Notes: generated by a model from the sequence alone, not told the origin. 64,000 nt of DNA from Cyrtodaria siliqua (GCA_037043455.1 JAWPHD010011257.1:21569-85568); one strand, 5' to 3'; positions 45,600 through 57,189 are shown, counted from the stretch's first letter. Numbers and translations are program-made.

Positions 45600-45720
45600 T
45601 GAGGGGTGGGGGTGGAGGGGGTTTCTAGTTTTCTTACCCCCTCCTTGTTTTCGGTATGCAAGCTCCATCTACCCCCACACCCCCATCTACCGTACTTGGG
45701 TGGGGGCGGGGTGCGGGGGA
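45600..45720. other. G-rich and C-rich tracts with G-quadruplex potential
   Basis: Plus-strand gaggggtgggggtggagggg (45600-45620) and gggtgggggcggggtgcggg (45698 on) each hold four G-runs, and C-runs lie between (acccccacaccccc). The outer G tracts can also pair with the C tracts. Striking in DNA of about 35% GC. Confidence 0.7.
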
Positions 45721-46289
45721 CATTGATAGCATTTCTACTAGCAATTGTTTTATTCCATGAAACGTTCTACAGTACATCCAGTTACTGGAAAGATCGGAGT
45801 ACACTAATAGTGATTATGAACTTTCTATTATACACTATACACTACTTTTTTAGGCACTGTATTTGGCCAATGTCTAAATATGCACGATCTAAAAGGGGTG
45901 TGTACTGTTTATTAACAAACACATTTTAATGACAAAACAAATACCTTGATCATGGACCTCCAGCAGCAGACAATAATCCCAAATCCAACTTGCAACAACA
46001 TGTCAATTTCACGTGTCAAGTTATGTCACGGTGACCTGTCAGTCACCAACACTGAATCGTGTTGACACATAATGGGACGTTATTTCGTCCGGTAAGGTAT
46101 TAGTTTTTACATAATCTACGGTATGAAACACTGTACGCGTGTTGTTAGACTCCATAGGTACCCGTAGTGCTCGCCGACGTAGCGCGCCCAATTTCGGGTG
46201 TAAAAAAATGGCGTCTGTTTTAGTTGAAAATTCGTAAAATAGTCCGTAAAATACAAAGAAATAGTCCATGTTCGCGGAGTTAAAATGCG
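45721..46289. other. no recognised feature
   Basis: Noncoding; the minus frame at 46039-46269 has no domain. Confidence 0.35.
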
Positions 46290-46665
46290 AACTGAACTGA
46301 TATGTTATAGGTCCGTGGCGTTCCTACTGAAATATGCAAACGAAATTCGGCCCTTGTTTTGTTATTTATATCAGCTGACTTGATATCACGTGATTTCCAT
46401 GCATTAGACTGGTACACGTAGTATTGTACAATTCTATTCTCATATATGTTAAATGCACCAGACGACACTTGCAGACGACAGTAAAAGCGATGATAATACT
46501 TGCATATTTGTTGCAGAATTTCAATAAAGGATGATCATGTTTTCCCTTTGTTTTCCTGTTATCCGCTAAATTGTTTATAAATTTCACAAGTTTTGCAAAC
46601 TTAGAAATAGCTACAGTACTGTACAGACACACTTTAAACATGGGTAGAGTGGGTTATTCTATTTC
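46290..46665 (-). repeat. dispersed repeat, inverted relative of 39885-40275
   Basis: See 39885-40275. The outer edge of homology on both sides is at 'gaaatagaataaccc'. Confidence 0.75.
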
Positions 46666-47137
46666 TATAATCCTTTGAAGTTGACGAAAGTAGCGACACT
46701 CTCTATTGATATTTCTGAGGATGGACTTTGACACGTCGTGTGACCTTTACCAGATTTAGCCACGAGTTATTTCCAGTGTGTACAGGTAACTTTTCACGCT
46801 TGACACTTGTGATAAGCATTGGTTCCAGTGAATACACAATGTTAGTATAATCGGCGTAATGGATTGCGGTGACCAACGACTTTGTGGAATTTGTTTTAGT
46901 AGATGTAATTATCGGATTAAGGACAATTAACTGCGGCATTATAATCGGCTCCTTGATGAGTTGATGAGATGATATAAGATAGGTACACCCCTGAAGACTG
47001 GCAATTAATGATTGAAATAATTATATTGTTCCGGTGTTGTTCTCTTTTGTACGCTAATTTACGCAATCTGTAGATAGTTGTTGTACCGTATTATTCTGCT
47101 TTAATTATTGTGATGCAATAAGAGATATGTATTAATT
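46666..47137. other. no recognised feature
   Basis: Not homologous to the corresponding interval on the left side (37866-38640). Confidence 0.35.
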
Positions 47138-47275
47138 TCTTTTTTAACCTTTTAAAGAACTAATATTTTGATGCGTTTTATACACGGAAACAACTTTTTT
47201 TTTACCCCAGTTTTAACCTCTGAGAAGTGGGGTGCGTATTATACACGGGTGCGTAATATACAAGGTAAAATACGG
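47138..47275 (-). repeat. dispersed repeat, inverted relative of 37730-37865
   Basis: Reads gatgcgttttatacacgg, 'aacctctgagaagtggggtg' and 'cgtattatacacgggtgcgt', then 'tatacaaggtaaaatacgg'. Confidence 0.7.
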
Positions 47276-47392
47276 TAACTTTCATTTATTCAATCATTTA
47301 TATTATTAATTATACGAATAGTATAAAGAAAATTGTTTTTGCATATTAGTAACTGTTGATAATATATGTAAACTTACGGTAGGATAAGATGA

Positions 47393-47595
47393 AACAAGAG
47401 GCCCAAGAGGGCCTGTGGACGCTCTACTTGCTAATATGGCTATTATAACATCAATGAAGCGAGTAACTATCGTCTTAAGGAGGCAAAATATAGCAATTTT
47501 AACTAAATCAAGAGCCATAACTCTGCCATTACTGGTCCGATCTGGCTGGTTTTCGAATTTGGCCACTGGAGATACCGGTAATAAAAATAAACAAG
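47393..47595. repeat. short 'agggccataactc' satellite element
   Basis: Opens 'gaaacaagaggcccaagagg' as at 38640, with one unit before it is cut near 47590. Confidence 0.75.
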
Positions 47596-48954
47596 AGGGC
47601 CATGATGGCCCTATATTGCTCACTTGAGTAAATTTGAATCATTAGGTCTCACTACAGAATTACCTCCCTTGACTATGACGGTAGGAAGATTCCTACACCG
47701 TAAAAAACTAGGGCTGTGTTAATCGGTTTGCTCTCAACTTGGAAATGTGCAATCATTTTCTTATTTCTGCCTACAGGTGACAAGATTGGAACATGTTCAT
47801 GACTTCTGCCAAGTTTGGATGCCACTGGGTGATTTTCGAGGAAGATATGATAATTTGAAAATGGGTAGGAATACAGTTGAATTATCAGTAAAATGGAGCT
47901 ACTTTTGAGGGGTGCTGAAAAAGACTAGAATTTAAAAAAAATTAATCTGGTCAACTTTTGATTTTTTGTGGATATTCTGAGCTTCAGAGGAAGTTTTGAA
48001 GATTGAGGGGAGATTTAAAGACCAATGGACATTTTATAGCATGTGTGCAGTGGTCCACAAGTGACCGTTTCTACATATATTATATAGTGTTGATTAATTC
48101 ACTAGTGAGACGTTACAAGAGGGCCAAGATGGCCCTAAAGCGATCACCTGAGTACTGGCACATTATCGAACTTCTTATGGTCATATACAGTCTGTGCAAG
48201 TTTGGTTAAGATTGTTCAAGAAATGTGGGCTCTGTTGTGTATAACAACATTGATATAGACAGTTTAAGACCCTGACAAAGTTTGGTAAAGATCAAATACA
48301 AAATGAAGGTGCTAGAGAGTAACACTTTGGCCAGAGCCAAATGTGACCCCAGGGCTACATGTAATATACGAGAGCTCTGTGCCTTGTGGTTTTAGAGAAG
48401 ATTTTTTAAGTATTTCCCTATACAAGTCTATGTAAAATGTGACCCCTGGGGCGCGGTCAAATGTGAATTCAGGGTCACCATTTGAACAAACTTGGTAAAG
48501 GACCATAAGAGTATAGTAAATGCGAAATATTAAACCTCTGGCTCTTGCAGTTTCAGAGAAGATAGTTTTTTTCCTATATATATGTCTATATAAAACTGTG
48601 ACCCCTGGGGCGCGGCCAAGTTTGACACCAGGGTCCCCATTTGAACAAACTTGGTAGAGGACCATAAGCTTATAGCAAATGCAAAATATTAAACCTCTGG
48701 CTCTTGCAGTTCCAGAGAAGAAGAATTTTTAAGCTTTTCCCTATACATCTCTATGTAAAACATGTGACCCTTGGGCGGGGCCAAATGTGACCCGAGGGTC
48801 ACCATTTGAACAAACTTGGTAAAGGACCATAAGCTTATATTAAATGCAAAATATCAAACCTCTGGCTCTTGTAGTTTCCGAGAAGATTTTTTAAAAAAAA
48901 AATCCTATATAAAAAAAAGAGTATGATAATGGACCTTTGGAAACGGCCGAGCAC
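47596..48954. repeat. bivalve 'gggccatgatggccc' elements and a 170 bp array
   Basis: Two starts, acaagagggccatgatggcc (47592) and acaagagggccaagatggcc (48116), each with a short inverted core. From about 48240 there are four units of roughly 175 bp (ttgaacaaacttggtaaagg, 'accataagcttatag', 'cctctggctcttgcagtt', 'gtgacccctggggcg'). The minus frame at 48312-48665 is a by-product of the period. Confidence 0.75.
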
Positions 48955-49980
48955 GACACTTACCACATCACCTTATTAAAGACAAGCTTATTGCGCTCAT
49001 TCAAAAAACATTCGCTAGGGAAAATACTACATTTTTGGCCTGTAATAATATTAAAGCGTTTTTTACTAATGGCAGTTTAGATAATTACACTATTTGGACT
49101 TGCCATGAAGTTTGTGAAGCACTCATAATCCTATTAGATAATATTTTCGTCAGGTTATAGACAAATTGTTGGTATCCCTATGGGTACGAACTGTGCACCA
49201 CTTGTCGCAGATTTGTTTTTATATTGCTATGAGATTTCATGTCTCGTCTTTCACCAGATACCGAGGCAGATGTTATTGACACCTCTCGGTATCTGGATGA
49301 CATATTGAACATTGACAACCCTTTCTTTCCAATTATGGTTAATAATATTAATCCTAAAGAAATTCAGCTTAACAAGGCTAATATTTCTGATAATAACGCT
49401 TCTTTTCTTGATTTAGATCTCTCTATTAAAAATGGTGAAATTATTAGCAAAATCTATGACAAAAGAGATGATTTTAATTTTGACATTGTTAATTATCCTC
49501 ACTTAGATGGGGATGTTCCCCGAGCAACTTCTTATGGGGTCTATGTGTCTCAACTTATTCGTTTTTCAAGAGCTTGTACTCGAGTTGAGGACTTTAATAT
49601 TCGTAATCTTTGTATAACTAAAAAGCTAACCCTTACCGTTACCATAAACTTCGTAAAACCTTTGCAAAATTTTATTATCGTAACCCTGATCTTCTTTCCA
49701 AATATAAAAGCAATTTAAGGACTCTTCTGCGACAAGGACTATCACAACCTGACTTCTATGGTGATGTGATTTACAAACTTCGTAAGATTCTTGGTCATGA
49801 TCACTTTCATACTATCTTTGTTAAACTTGTTAAAAGGTTTATCAAAAGAGGTTATGACCCTATCATTTTGCAACGTACTGCATGCTTGGTGGTGGACCCT
49901 TTTACAGTTCGCCACTATGCTTTCCTCTTTAATTGTACGATGACCGGACAGGCTGTGGACCCTATGATGACGCCTACCTA
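48955..49980 (+). pseudogene. Penelope-type reverse transcriptase pseudogene
   Basis: The plus strand reads across three frames: LPHHLIKDKLIALIQKTF and TIWTCHEVCEALIILLDNIF (48968-49150), then RQIVGIPMGTNCAPLVADLF (about 49158-49215), the QxxGxPMG block of Penelope-type RTs. Frame 49239-49718 has the catalytic SRYLDDILNIDNPFF and the FLDLDLSI block. After a frameshift near 49620 the reading resumes with KLRKTFAKFYYRNPD and ends TACLVVDPFTV...FNCTMTG...MTPT at about 49980. At least two frameshifts disable it. No GIY-YIG domain follows. It belongs to a common animal RT family. The N-terminus is truncated next to the preceding repeat array. Confidence 0.85.
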
Positions 49981-50520
49981 AAGCCCATTAGTACGGTGGC
50001 GTTTGATGTTTGTCCGCGGTCTTGTCTTGTCGTGCCCTCAATGGTTTATTCTCTTGTTGCTCTAGCTTCTGCCAAGTCATCGAGTACCTTCATTGTGGCT
50101 TTCTAGGCTTTTTTGTTTTTGTATTTATATATACACGAGGATCTAGGTGTTTCACTTATATTGCCTTTTAACGCTGCCTTGTTGGTTAGAGAATATTTCA
50201 TGGTGGGGATTTCTTTATTTACACTGTCCCGTTTAATTGGGATGAAATAGGGTAAGTGTGAGGTTTGGTGCACCCTAGAACCCGGTTTAAACCCCCAGTG
50301 GCCTTTTTGAACACAGACCGTTCCAAGGCGGAAGTCCTATTGTCAACCCTTTTGTGTTTGTGATGTCGTTTGCATTTTTTATTACTTTTGCCTTCTCGTT
50401 TGTCTGTTTGCGTGTTTGTTTTGGTGTTTTGTGGTTGACTGTCGTCATTGAATGTTACTTTCCCTGTCTGACTTTTATATCTTTCTTTTTTTTCTCATTA
50501 GATACTTGATGTTTAGAAGT
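49981..50520 (+). mobile_element. 3' noncoding region of the RT pseudogene
   Basis: Immediately downstream of the RT frame, GC content stays higher than the surroundings, with 'gtgcaccctagaacccggtt' and 'agaccgttccaaggcggaag' blocks and pyrimidine-rich ends. It is read as the 3' UTR of the same element. The end is not defined, but lies near 50500. Confidence 0.5.
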
Positions 50521-50534
50521 ACTACATGTAGTAC

Positions 50535-51482
50535 TTAATGTACCAGACTGAGATTTAGAAGTACTGCCGTACGAGTAAGAGGGTTTCTTATATGAAGAAT
50601 GCTGCTGAGGCTTGATTTTTTAACAAAATAAACCTTGCGAGTTAGCGAATAATCATCCACCAAACGTGCAGCATCTTCTAAACTTTCAGCCTTTTGCTCA
50701 TCTAAATATATTAACATCATTGTTAATACACTTTTTGAACTCTTCAATTAGAATAAGTTGCCTTAATTTATCATGATTGCGCTCAATTTTTTTGGATGCA
50801 CACCATCAATCAAATAATTGTTCTTTGTTTCGAGCAAATTCAACATGTGTTTGATACTTGTAAGACAGTATCTTTAACAGTTTGGTATGAGAAACTTTGT
50901 TCTACAGTTATCTGAGTGTAAACCTCACGGGCTTTTCCAATTAAAACACTCTGTAAATAAAAGTAATGTCTATTTTCAGCAATTTTCTCAATATGAAGAA
51001 AATATTTGTCAACTTCCTTTTCTTGAAAATATGGTACTAATCTAATATGTTTAGTAACATCAAAAGTAGATGAGTGAGTGGTGGGTGGAGATGGTGAACT
51101 TGCCTTGCTTGCTAAATCTTATTCTTTCATCTTCGATTCAAACTCTCTATCTTTTTCTTCTTGCAATTGCATTTTTCTAATTTCAATTTCTCAGTTTTCA
51201 TTTTTTCTAATTCAATTTCTTTTCTGTTTTGTAATTCAGTTTCTTTGAAATTTAAAACATATTCTGTTTCCACCAAATTTAATGATTCCTTTCCAAAAAT
51301 TCAACCAAGAATTGCACCAAAATATTTTTAATCTCAGGTTTTCTCACAGAAGATTTATATTTCGATAACTTATATTGTTTTGCAAGCAAGAGCAATTCAT
51401 CTTTTTTAAGTAAATCAAACTCTGTAGGCGTAGCAACAAATCTCTCAAGTTCAAAAACCATTTTGATTGTAGCTGGTTTCAT
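50535..51482 (-). pseudogene. Ty3/gypsy-type gag remnant
   Basis: The minus strand starts with MKPATIKMVFELERFVATPT and FDLLKKDELLLLAKQYKLS (51482-51279), an N-terminal SAP-like helix pattern seen in gag genes of animal gypsy elements. Then comes a Glu/Lys-rich coiled-coil stretch (about 51250-51120), followed by SVLIGKAREVYTQIT and VEFARNKEQLFD, and finally YLDEQKAESLEDAARLVDDYSLT (50747-50600). That is the SCAN/capsid-like block order. Several stops and frameshifts separate the parts. No protease or RT follows in the window; the next element on that side is the unrelated Penelope-type RT. Confidence 0.75.
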
Positions 51483-51594
51483 TCTTTAAAATGTGGAAAA
51501 TGTACAATTAATTTTGTGCTTTTATTATTAATTTATTAGTTTGTTATTATTGCCAAAAGCAATGTATAAATGATTAAAGCACCGAAAATGTTCT

Positions 51595-51613
51595 CTCCCG
51601 GAAGAGTCCCCAA
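51595..51613 (-). other. primer-binding site, tRNA-Pro type
   Basis: Read on the minus strand, TTGGGGACTCTTCCGGGAG matches the known tRNA-Pro primer site TGGGGGCTCGTCCGGGAT at 15 of 18 positions. It lies between the LTR edge and gag, as expected. Confidence 0.65.
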
Positions 51614-51617
51614 TTTC

Positions 51618-52330
51618 TGTTACAAGTTTTAAATGTAACAAGAAAGGAAGCAAAACCAGCAACACAAAAATATAATCAACAAATGTATTACATAAATACT
51701 TTCAGAATACATAAATCCAGTTTTTCATTAATATCCAATTTTTTAATTAAGTCCAAATAAAATTATCCAATGTTCCTTTAATCCAAAACAGTAAGTGTCT
51801 CTTTAATCCAACACAGTAAGTGTAGTGTCTCTTTAATCCAAAACAGTAAGTGTTTCTTTAATCCAGATGTTAATTGTCCTTTCAGTCCAAATTAATTTCC
51901 AATATTTCCGGTTTAGTCCAAATATCCAATTTCACTGTTATTATGAATGAGCACAATATGTATTAAATCCTCTCACAATTATATTTTCTAAAAGCATCCA
52001 AATCTAAATTAACTTTAATGAAGAATACTGAAACTGATCTCTTGAGCTGATCCCAGAGCCCGTCATAGACTATTCCAAAAGCTTCCCCACTAAAACCGTC
52101 CAATGAGAACAGTCCACATAATCATAAATGAATTTGCATCATTAATTTGCATACATGGTAAACATGTTTACAGCTATTCTAATTTTAGCTGTTCTTCAAG
52201 GTCAAAATCAATAATAAATATACAGCTGATCACAACATTTATAGGGTAACAATATGAGTTCCAATTTTGAAACCGGGATGGAACCACTTTTTATCCAGGG
52301 GACTCTTTCGTATAATATCAGGTTCCAGTC
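51618..52330 (-). repeat. 5' LTR of the gypsy-type remnant (outer end uncertain)
   Basis: The inner edge is tgttacaagttttaaatgta on the plus strand, i.e. an LTR ending ...TGTAACA on the minus strand just before the primer site. It contains a small tandem repeat (tctctttaatccaaaacagt, about 28-34 bp units, 51770-51870). An 80 bp piece at 52028-52105 recurs at 55793 and 62253. The outer boundary is a guess. Confidence 0.5.
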
Positions 52331-52759
52331 ACCATGAATGTCAAATGCGAAAGAAAAATGATTTGAGCGATAAAGAGAGCCTGTTTCGCTCTACTGGCTA
52401 AACAGGCATTGGTAGTTCGACCAGTTCAATGTTAAATTAATATAGTTTGTGGGAGTCTATCACATAACTACAAGTTCCAACTTGAAATAAATAAATAAAT
52501 AAAAACCAGATATGTTCTTAAAAGCATCAAAAAATCCTGAAGTTCTCATCCCTTCCAGCTTGATGAAAAGATATTATAATATCCAATGCTCGTGTTGAAG
52601 CAATAGTTGAGTTGAATAAATAGTTTAATAGTCCCGACGTGTGTGCAGACAATGAATAGTGGACGAACAACTTTCATACATATACGTTAATAGTAGATAT
52701 GACTGTCGTGCGGATAGCTTCGTCCAATACTAGCTGTATGGAGTCTGTGGTGTGGGGTG
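52331..52759. other. no recognised feature
   Basis: Noncoding AT-rich stretch. Confidence 0.35.
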
Positions 52760-53058
52760 GTGGGGAATTAGCTGTAGCACTTGCACTGAGCAAAATGGCA
52801 GTCGAACATACAAATTACTCAAGTTCCCCCAAGCTGTACCCACGTATAGGGGTCCCTTTACGCCGGAGGACAAAACCCGTTCCACATATGCTGTGCCTCG
52901 AGTCCCTGAATGACCCTACCAAATTAGAATCAAATGCATTCACATTTGGACAAGATATAGAGGGGTCAAAATCTGTTTTATATATGTTGTGCCTCGAGTC
53001 CCTAAATGTTCATACCAATTAGAATCAAATTGCATTCGCATTTGGTCAAGACAAGCAT
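52760..53058. repeat. 'gcctcgagtccctaaatg' repeat units
   Basis: Two units of roughly 110 bp (tatgctgtgcctcgagtccc, 'agaatcaaatgcattcacat'). The same family is at 55420-56050 and 61876-62500. The 107-codon frame is an artefact. Confidence 0.6.
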
Positions 53059-53059
53059 T

Positions 53060-55195
53060 TTTTTTGCTAGATCAGACCAAGTTTGTGTATTAAAAACCTT
53101 TAAAGGGTCATAATTCTGCCAAAAAATCATTTAACCGGAATACGGCAATGATTTGCACAACTAGACATGGAATTGATCATCCCTAAAAAGCTTTGTTTAA
53201 ATCCGGCCAGGGGTTCAGGAGAACTAGTCAGAACAAAGTTTGTGTATTAAAACATTTAAAGGGCCATAACTCTGCCAAAAATCATTCAACCGGAACACGC
53301 CGATGATTTGCACAACTAGACATAGAATCGATCATCCCTAAAAAGTTTCGTTTAATCCGGCCAGTGGTTCAGGAGAACTAGTCAGAACAAAGTTTGTGTA
53401 TTAAATCCTTTAAAGGGCTGTAACTCCGCCAAAATCATTCAACTGGAACACGCTGACTGTACAACTAGGCTTGGTACTGATCATCCCTGCAAAGTTTCAA
53501 TGAAATCCAGCCAAATGAAGGCCCTTTCGTCTTAATGAGGCCAAGATTTAGCATATTTCAGAAAATCAAGGGAAATGACTCCGATGTAATTGATCCAATC
53601 TGAATGGTTTTCAAACTTGCCCAAGCTTTCATTGATATTAACAATTTGGTAAAGTTTCTTAAAGATCGGATGAAAAATGAAGGCCCTATCATCTTAACGA
53701 GGCAAAATATAGGATTTTTAACTAAATCAAGGGCCATAACTCCACTGTTACTGGTCCGATCTGGCTGTCATTGATATAAACAATCAGGTAGAGTTTTGTA
53801 AAGATCAGATGAAAGATGAAGGCCCTATCGAATTAACGAGGCAAAATATAGCATTTTTAACTAAATCAAGGGCCATAACTCCGCTGTTACTGGTCCGATC
53901 TGGCTGGTCTTCTAAATTGTTCGAGCTTTCATTTATATAAACAATCTGGTAAAGTTTGGTAAAGATCCATTGAAAGATAAAGGCCCTATCGTCTTAATGA
54001 GTCAAAATATAGCATTTTTAACTAAATCAAGGGCCACAACTCCTCTGTTAATGGTCCGATCTAGCTGGTTTTCAAATTTTTCCGAGTTTTCATTTATATA
54101 AACAATCTGGTAAAGTTTGGTAGAGATTAGATGAAAGATGAAGGCCCTGTCGTCTTACTGAGGCAAAATGTAGCATTTTTAAATAAATCAAGGGCAATAA
54201 CTCCGCTGTTAATGGTCCGATCTAGCTGGTTTTCGAACTTGTCCGAGCTTTCATTGATATTAACAATCTATGCAAGTTTGGTAAAGATCAAATAATAAAT
54301 GAAGGTGCTAGAGTGTTCACAAGGCTAATATGGCATTTTTCAGCAAAACAAGGGCCATAACTCTTGTGAAATTATTTCCATCTTGCTGGTTTTGAACTTG
54401 TCCGAGCTTTCATTGATATAAAGACACTGGCAAAGTTAAGTAAAGGTCCGATTAATATTGATGGCCCTAGAGTGTTTACAAGGCAGAAAACAGCATTTTT
54501 CAGAAAAAACAAGGGCCTTAACTCCGGTGTTACTGATCCGATTTAGCTGGTTTTCGAATTTGTTTGAGCTTTTATTGATATTAACAATCTGTGAAAGTTT
54601 GGTAAAGATCAAATAATAAATGAATGTGCTAGAGTGTTCACAAGGCAGAAAATGGCATTTTTCAGAATAAACAAGGGTCATAACTCTGGTTTTACTGACC
54701 CAATTTAGCTGATTTTCGAACTTGTCCAAGTTATTATTGGTATTAACAATCTGTGCAAGTTTGGTAACGATCAAATAATAAATGAAGGTGTTAGAGCGTT
54801 CACAAGGCAGAAAATAACAATTTTCAGAAAAAAACAAGGGCCATAACTCCGGTGTTACTGATCCAATTTGGCTGGTTTTCAAACTTGTCCGAGCTTTCAT
54901 TGATATTAACAATCTGTGCAAGTTTGGTAAAGATCAAATAATAAATGAAGGTGCTAGAGTGTTCACAAGGCTTAATATGGCATTTTTCAGCAAAACAAGG
55001 GCCATAACTCCGGTGAAATTTATCCGATCCGGCTGGTTTTCGAACTTGTCCGAGCTTTCATTGATATAAACACACTGGCAATGTTTCGTAAAGATTAGAT
55101 TAATAATGAAGGCCCTAGAGTGTTCACAAGGCAAAAGTTAACAGACGGATGGACGACGGACGACGGACAACTCGCCATCCCATAAGCTCAAAGGA
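53060..55195. repeat. large 'agggccataactc' satellite array
   Basis: About three units of 140 bp type (gaactagtcagaacaaagtt, 'ttgcacaactagacatgg') precede about ten of the 165 bp type. A later subtype has 'gctagagtgttcacaaggc', 'catttttcagcaaaacaagg' and 'aagatcaaataataaatgaa'. It ends with 'gacggatggacgacggacg' and 'cccataagctcaaagg'. Minus frames (54436-55134) follow the repeat period. Confidence 0.9.
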
Positions 55196-55200
55196 GAAGG

Positions 55201-55408
55201 TAGCGCCGTGGTGTAATGGTTAGCACTGCGGCTTAGTAACCCAGGGATCGCGCGTTCAATCCCAGCCAGGACCGAATTTGGGTTAATTATCGAAATATTT
55301 CAAAAGTATTTCCTACCTTACCAGTCCTTCGGATGAGACTTGAAACCTAGGTCTGCTCGCTAAAATGCTTAGTGCAATACAGCGAGGATAAATAAACGCT
55401 TATTCATC
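55201..55408 (+). mobile_element. tRNA-derived SINE, present only in duplication unit 1
   Basis: 208 bp starting tagcgccgtggtgtaatgg (A box TGGTGTAATGG) with B-box-like CGTTCAATCCC at about 55253. The body has 'ccttcggatgagacttgaaa' and the tail 'aggataaataaacgctt'. The second copy has the uninterrupted site (gagaagg|agatagtg at 61858-61866). No target duplication is visible. Confidence 0.8.
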
Positions 55409-56227
55409 AGATAGTGACTGCAAGCTCCCCAAGTTGTGCCCCTATAGAGGGGCCTCTTTACACAGGAGGAAAAAAAAGGTTTTATCAATGTTGTGCCTCA
55501 AGTCGCAACCAAATCAGAATCAAATTTGGACAAGATATGCAATTTGTTGTGCTTTTGGACATGATTACCCTCTATGGGGCCCCAGCGAATGGAGCCAAAA
55601 TACGAACACTTATTTCACATCTACACTAAGAATTACACCACACATGAACATGAAATCTCAAAGGATATAGAAGGAATTAACGTCACAAGCCCGAAACTCG
55701 CAATAGTAAATTACTGCAAGTTCCCCAAGTGGTACCCCTGTAGAGGAGCCCCTTTATGCAGGAGGTGAAAGCCTGTTTTATATTTTATGTTATACTGAAA
55801 CTGATCTCTTGAGCTGATCCCAGAGCCCGTCATAGACTATTCCAAAAGCTTCCACACTAAAACCGTCCAATGCAGGAGGTGAAAACCCGTTTTATATTTT
55901 ATGTTATGCCTCAATTCCCTAAATGACCATACCAAACTAGAATCATAACCGTTCACATTTGGAAAGATGATTATTTTTTTGTGATTTTTGACCCGATTAC
56001 CCACCAGGGGGACCCCAGTGGGCAGAGCAAAAATGTGAGACCTTATTGCGCATATACACATCCTAACTAAGAAATATACCATACATGAACTTGAGATCTC
56101 AAAGGGTGTAGAAGGAGTTAGCATCACAAGGCCGAAACTCTGTAATAGTAAATTACAGCATTACCCGGGTGTACATTTTCCCTGCTGGAAAATACATGGA
56201 AAAGGGCAGAAACGCTGGAATTGTTGA
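55409..56227. repeat. repeat-derived block with LTR fragment
   Basis: Units of the 52760 family (ccccaagttgtgcccctata, 'gcaggaggtgaaa'). At 55793-55870 sits an 80 bp piece of the gypsy-type LTR (52028-52105), flanked by about 37 bp direct copies of gcaggaggtgaaa...tatgttat (55757 and 55872). Confidence 0.65.
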
Positions 56228-56385
56228 CAAGCGTTTCCAATGTAATGCAGAAAAGTATTTCTGGGTATTTCCGGGTAAAGCTAAATTCACGGAAAGTATT
56301 TCTGGGGTTTCCGGGTAAAGCTAAAAATTCACGGAAGGTATTTCCGGGTAAAGCTAAAAACTCACGGAAAGTGATCCTTGAAACC
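56228..56385. repeat. minisatellite with about 40 bp units
   Basis: Three to four units of 'tatttccgggtaaagctaaa' and 'attcacggaaag'. Frames on both strands reflect the period. Confidence 0.75.
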
Positions 56386-57009
56386 CCGGACATTCATGAA
56401 TTTGTTCAGGGAAAGAGCGGAAAATGTGGACTTAGACTTTTTCGGGGTATATATGCATGAACAACCATGAAAAAGCCCAGAAAGAACTTTCTCGCCTAGA
56501 AATCATGAAAATAACTTTATTTTCACACAAATGATTCATTTTCTTCTTCATTTTATCAACAAGTAACACTTTGTCATAGTGGATTATATAATGGAGATGA
56601 AAAAAAATAATTGCAGATCAATATAAGCTATAGTTCATAGAATCAAATTCATAACATAAAATGAATTAAAATAAATAAAAACATACATTAGTTTTGTTTC
56701 ATTTTGTTTAAAATAATAGTGTTTTAGAAGTTTGATTAACCCTTTTGAAACTTGTATTCTTTCGGATAATGTTAAAGAAACAAGAGCAGTGTCCAAAAGA
56801 CAGCGCATTTGACTATTGGCGATTAATACTGATATAAAAAGTAAAAGAGCGCAATATAACTGATGTAGTTTCTACTTAGAACAACTTTGAAGATTCACTG
56901 ATGTACAGTTCTTCATGATATACTTTATTGTATAATTTCCCTAGTATATTTAATGAAAACTGTCTTAGTGAAAAAAATGGAACCCCAAGTCAAACTAAAA
57001 TGCCTATTT
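56386..57009. other. no recognised feature
   Basis: AT-rich host-like sequence, repeated in unit 2 (62826-63449). Confidence 0.4.
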
Positions 57010-57183
57010 AAGCAGTAAACAGTTTCTAAGCAGTTCCTTGGGTTTTAAGCAGTTTTGTAGCTGTTTCAGGCAGTTCATGTTTTAGCAGTTTTCAGAAACT
57101 GCTTGGGAACTGCTTCTGAAACTAGAGCCTACTGTGCATTTCAGGCAGTTCATGTTTTAGCAGTTTTTATAAACTGCTTAGGA
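57010..57183. repeat. 'aagcagtt' minisatellite with hairpins; PLE target site
   Basis: Multiple CAGTT/AACTG motifs. A 75 bp unit is duplicated (57068 and 57143). AGCAGTTT-TCAG-AAACTGCT and AGCAGTTT-TTAT-AAACTGCT are perfect hairpins. The second unit is broken by the Penelope-like element at TGCTTAGGA (57175-57183). Confidence 0.75.
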
Positions 57184-57189
57184 CTTCAG

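Noticed and set aside
54436..55134. Minus-strand frames with repeated SEKCHFLPCEHS-type peptide as a protein family
   Set aside because: They arise from the 165 bp satellite, whose period is divisible by three in places.
56124..56460. Frames with REFLALPGN repeats on both strands
   Set aside because: By-product of the 40 bp minisatellite, present on both strands.
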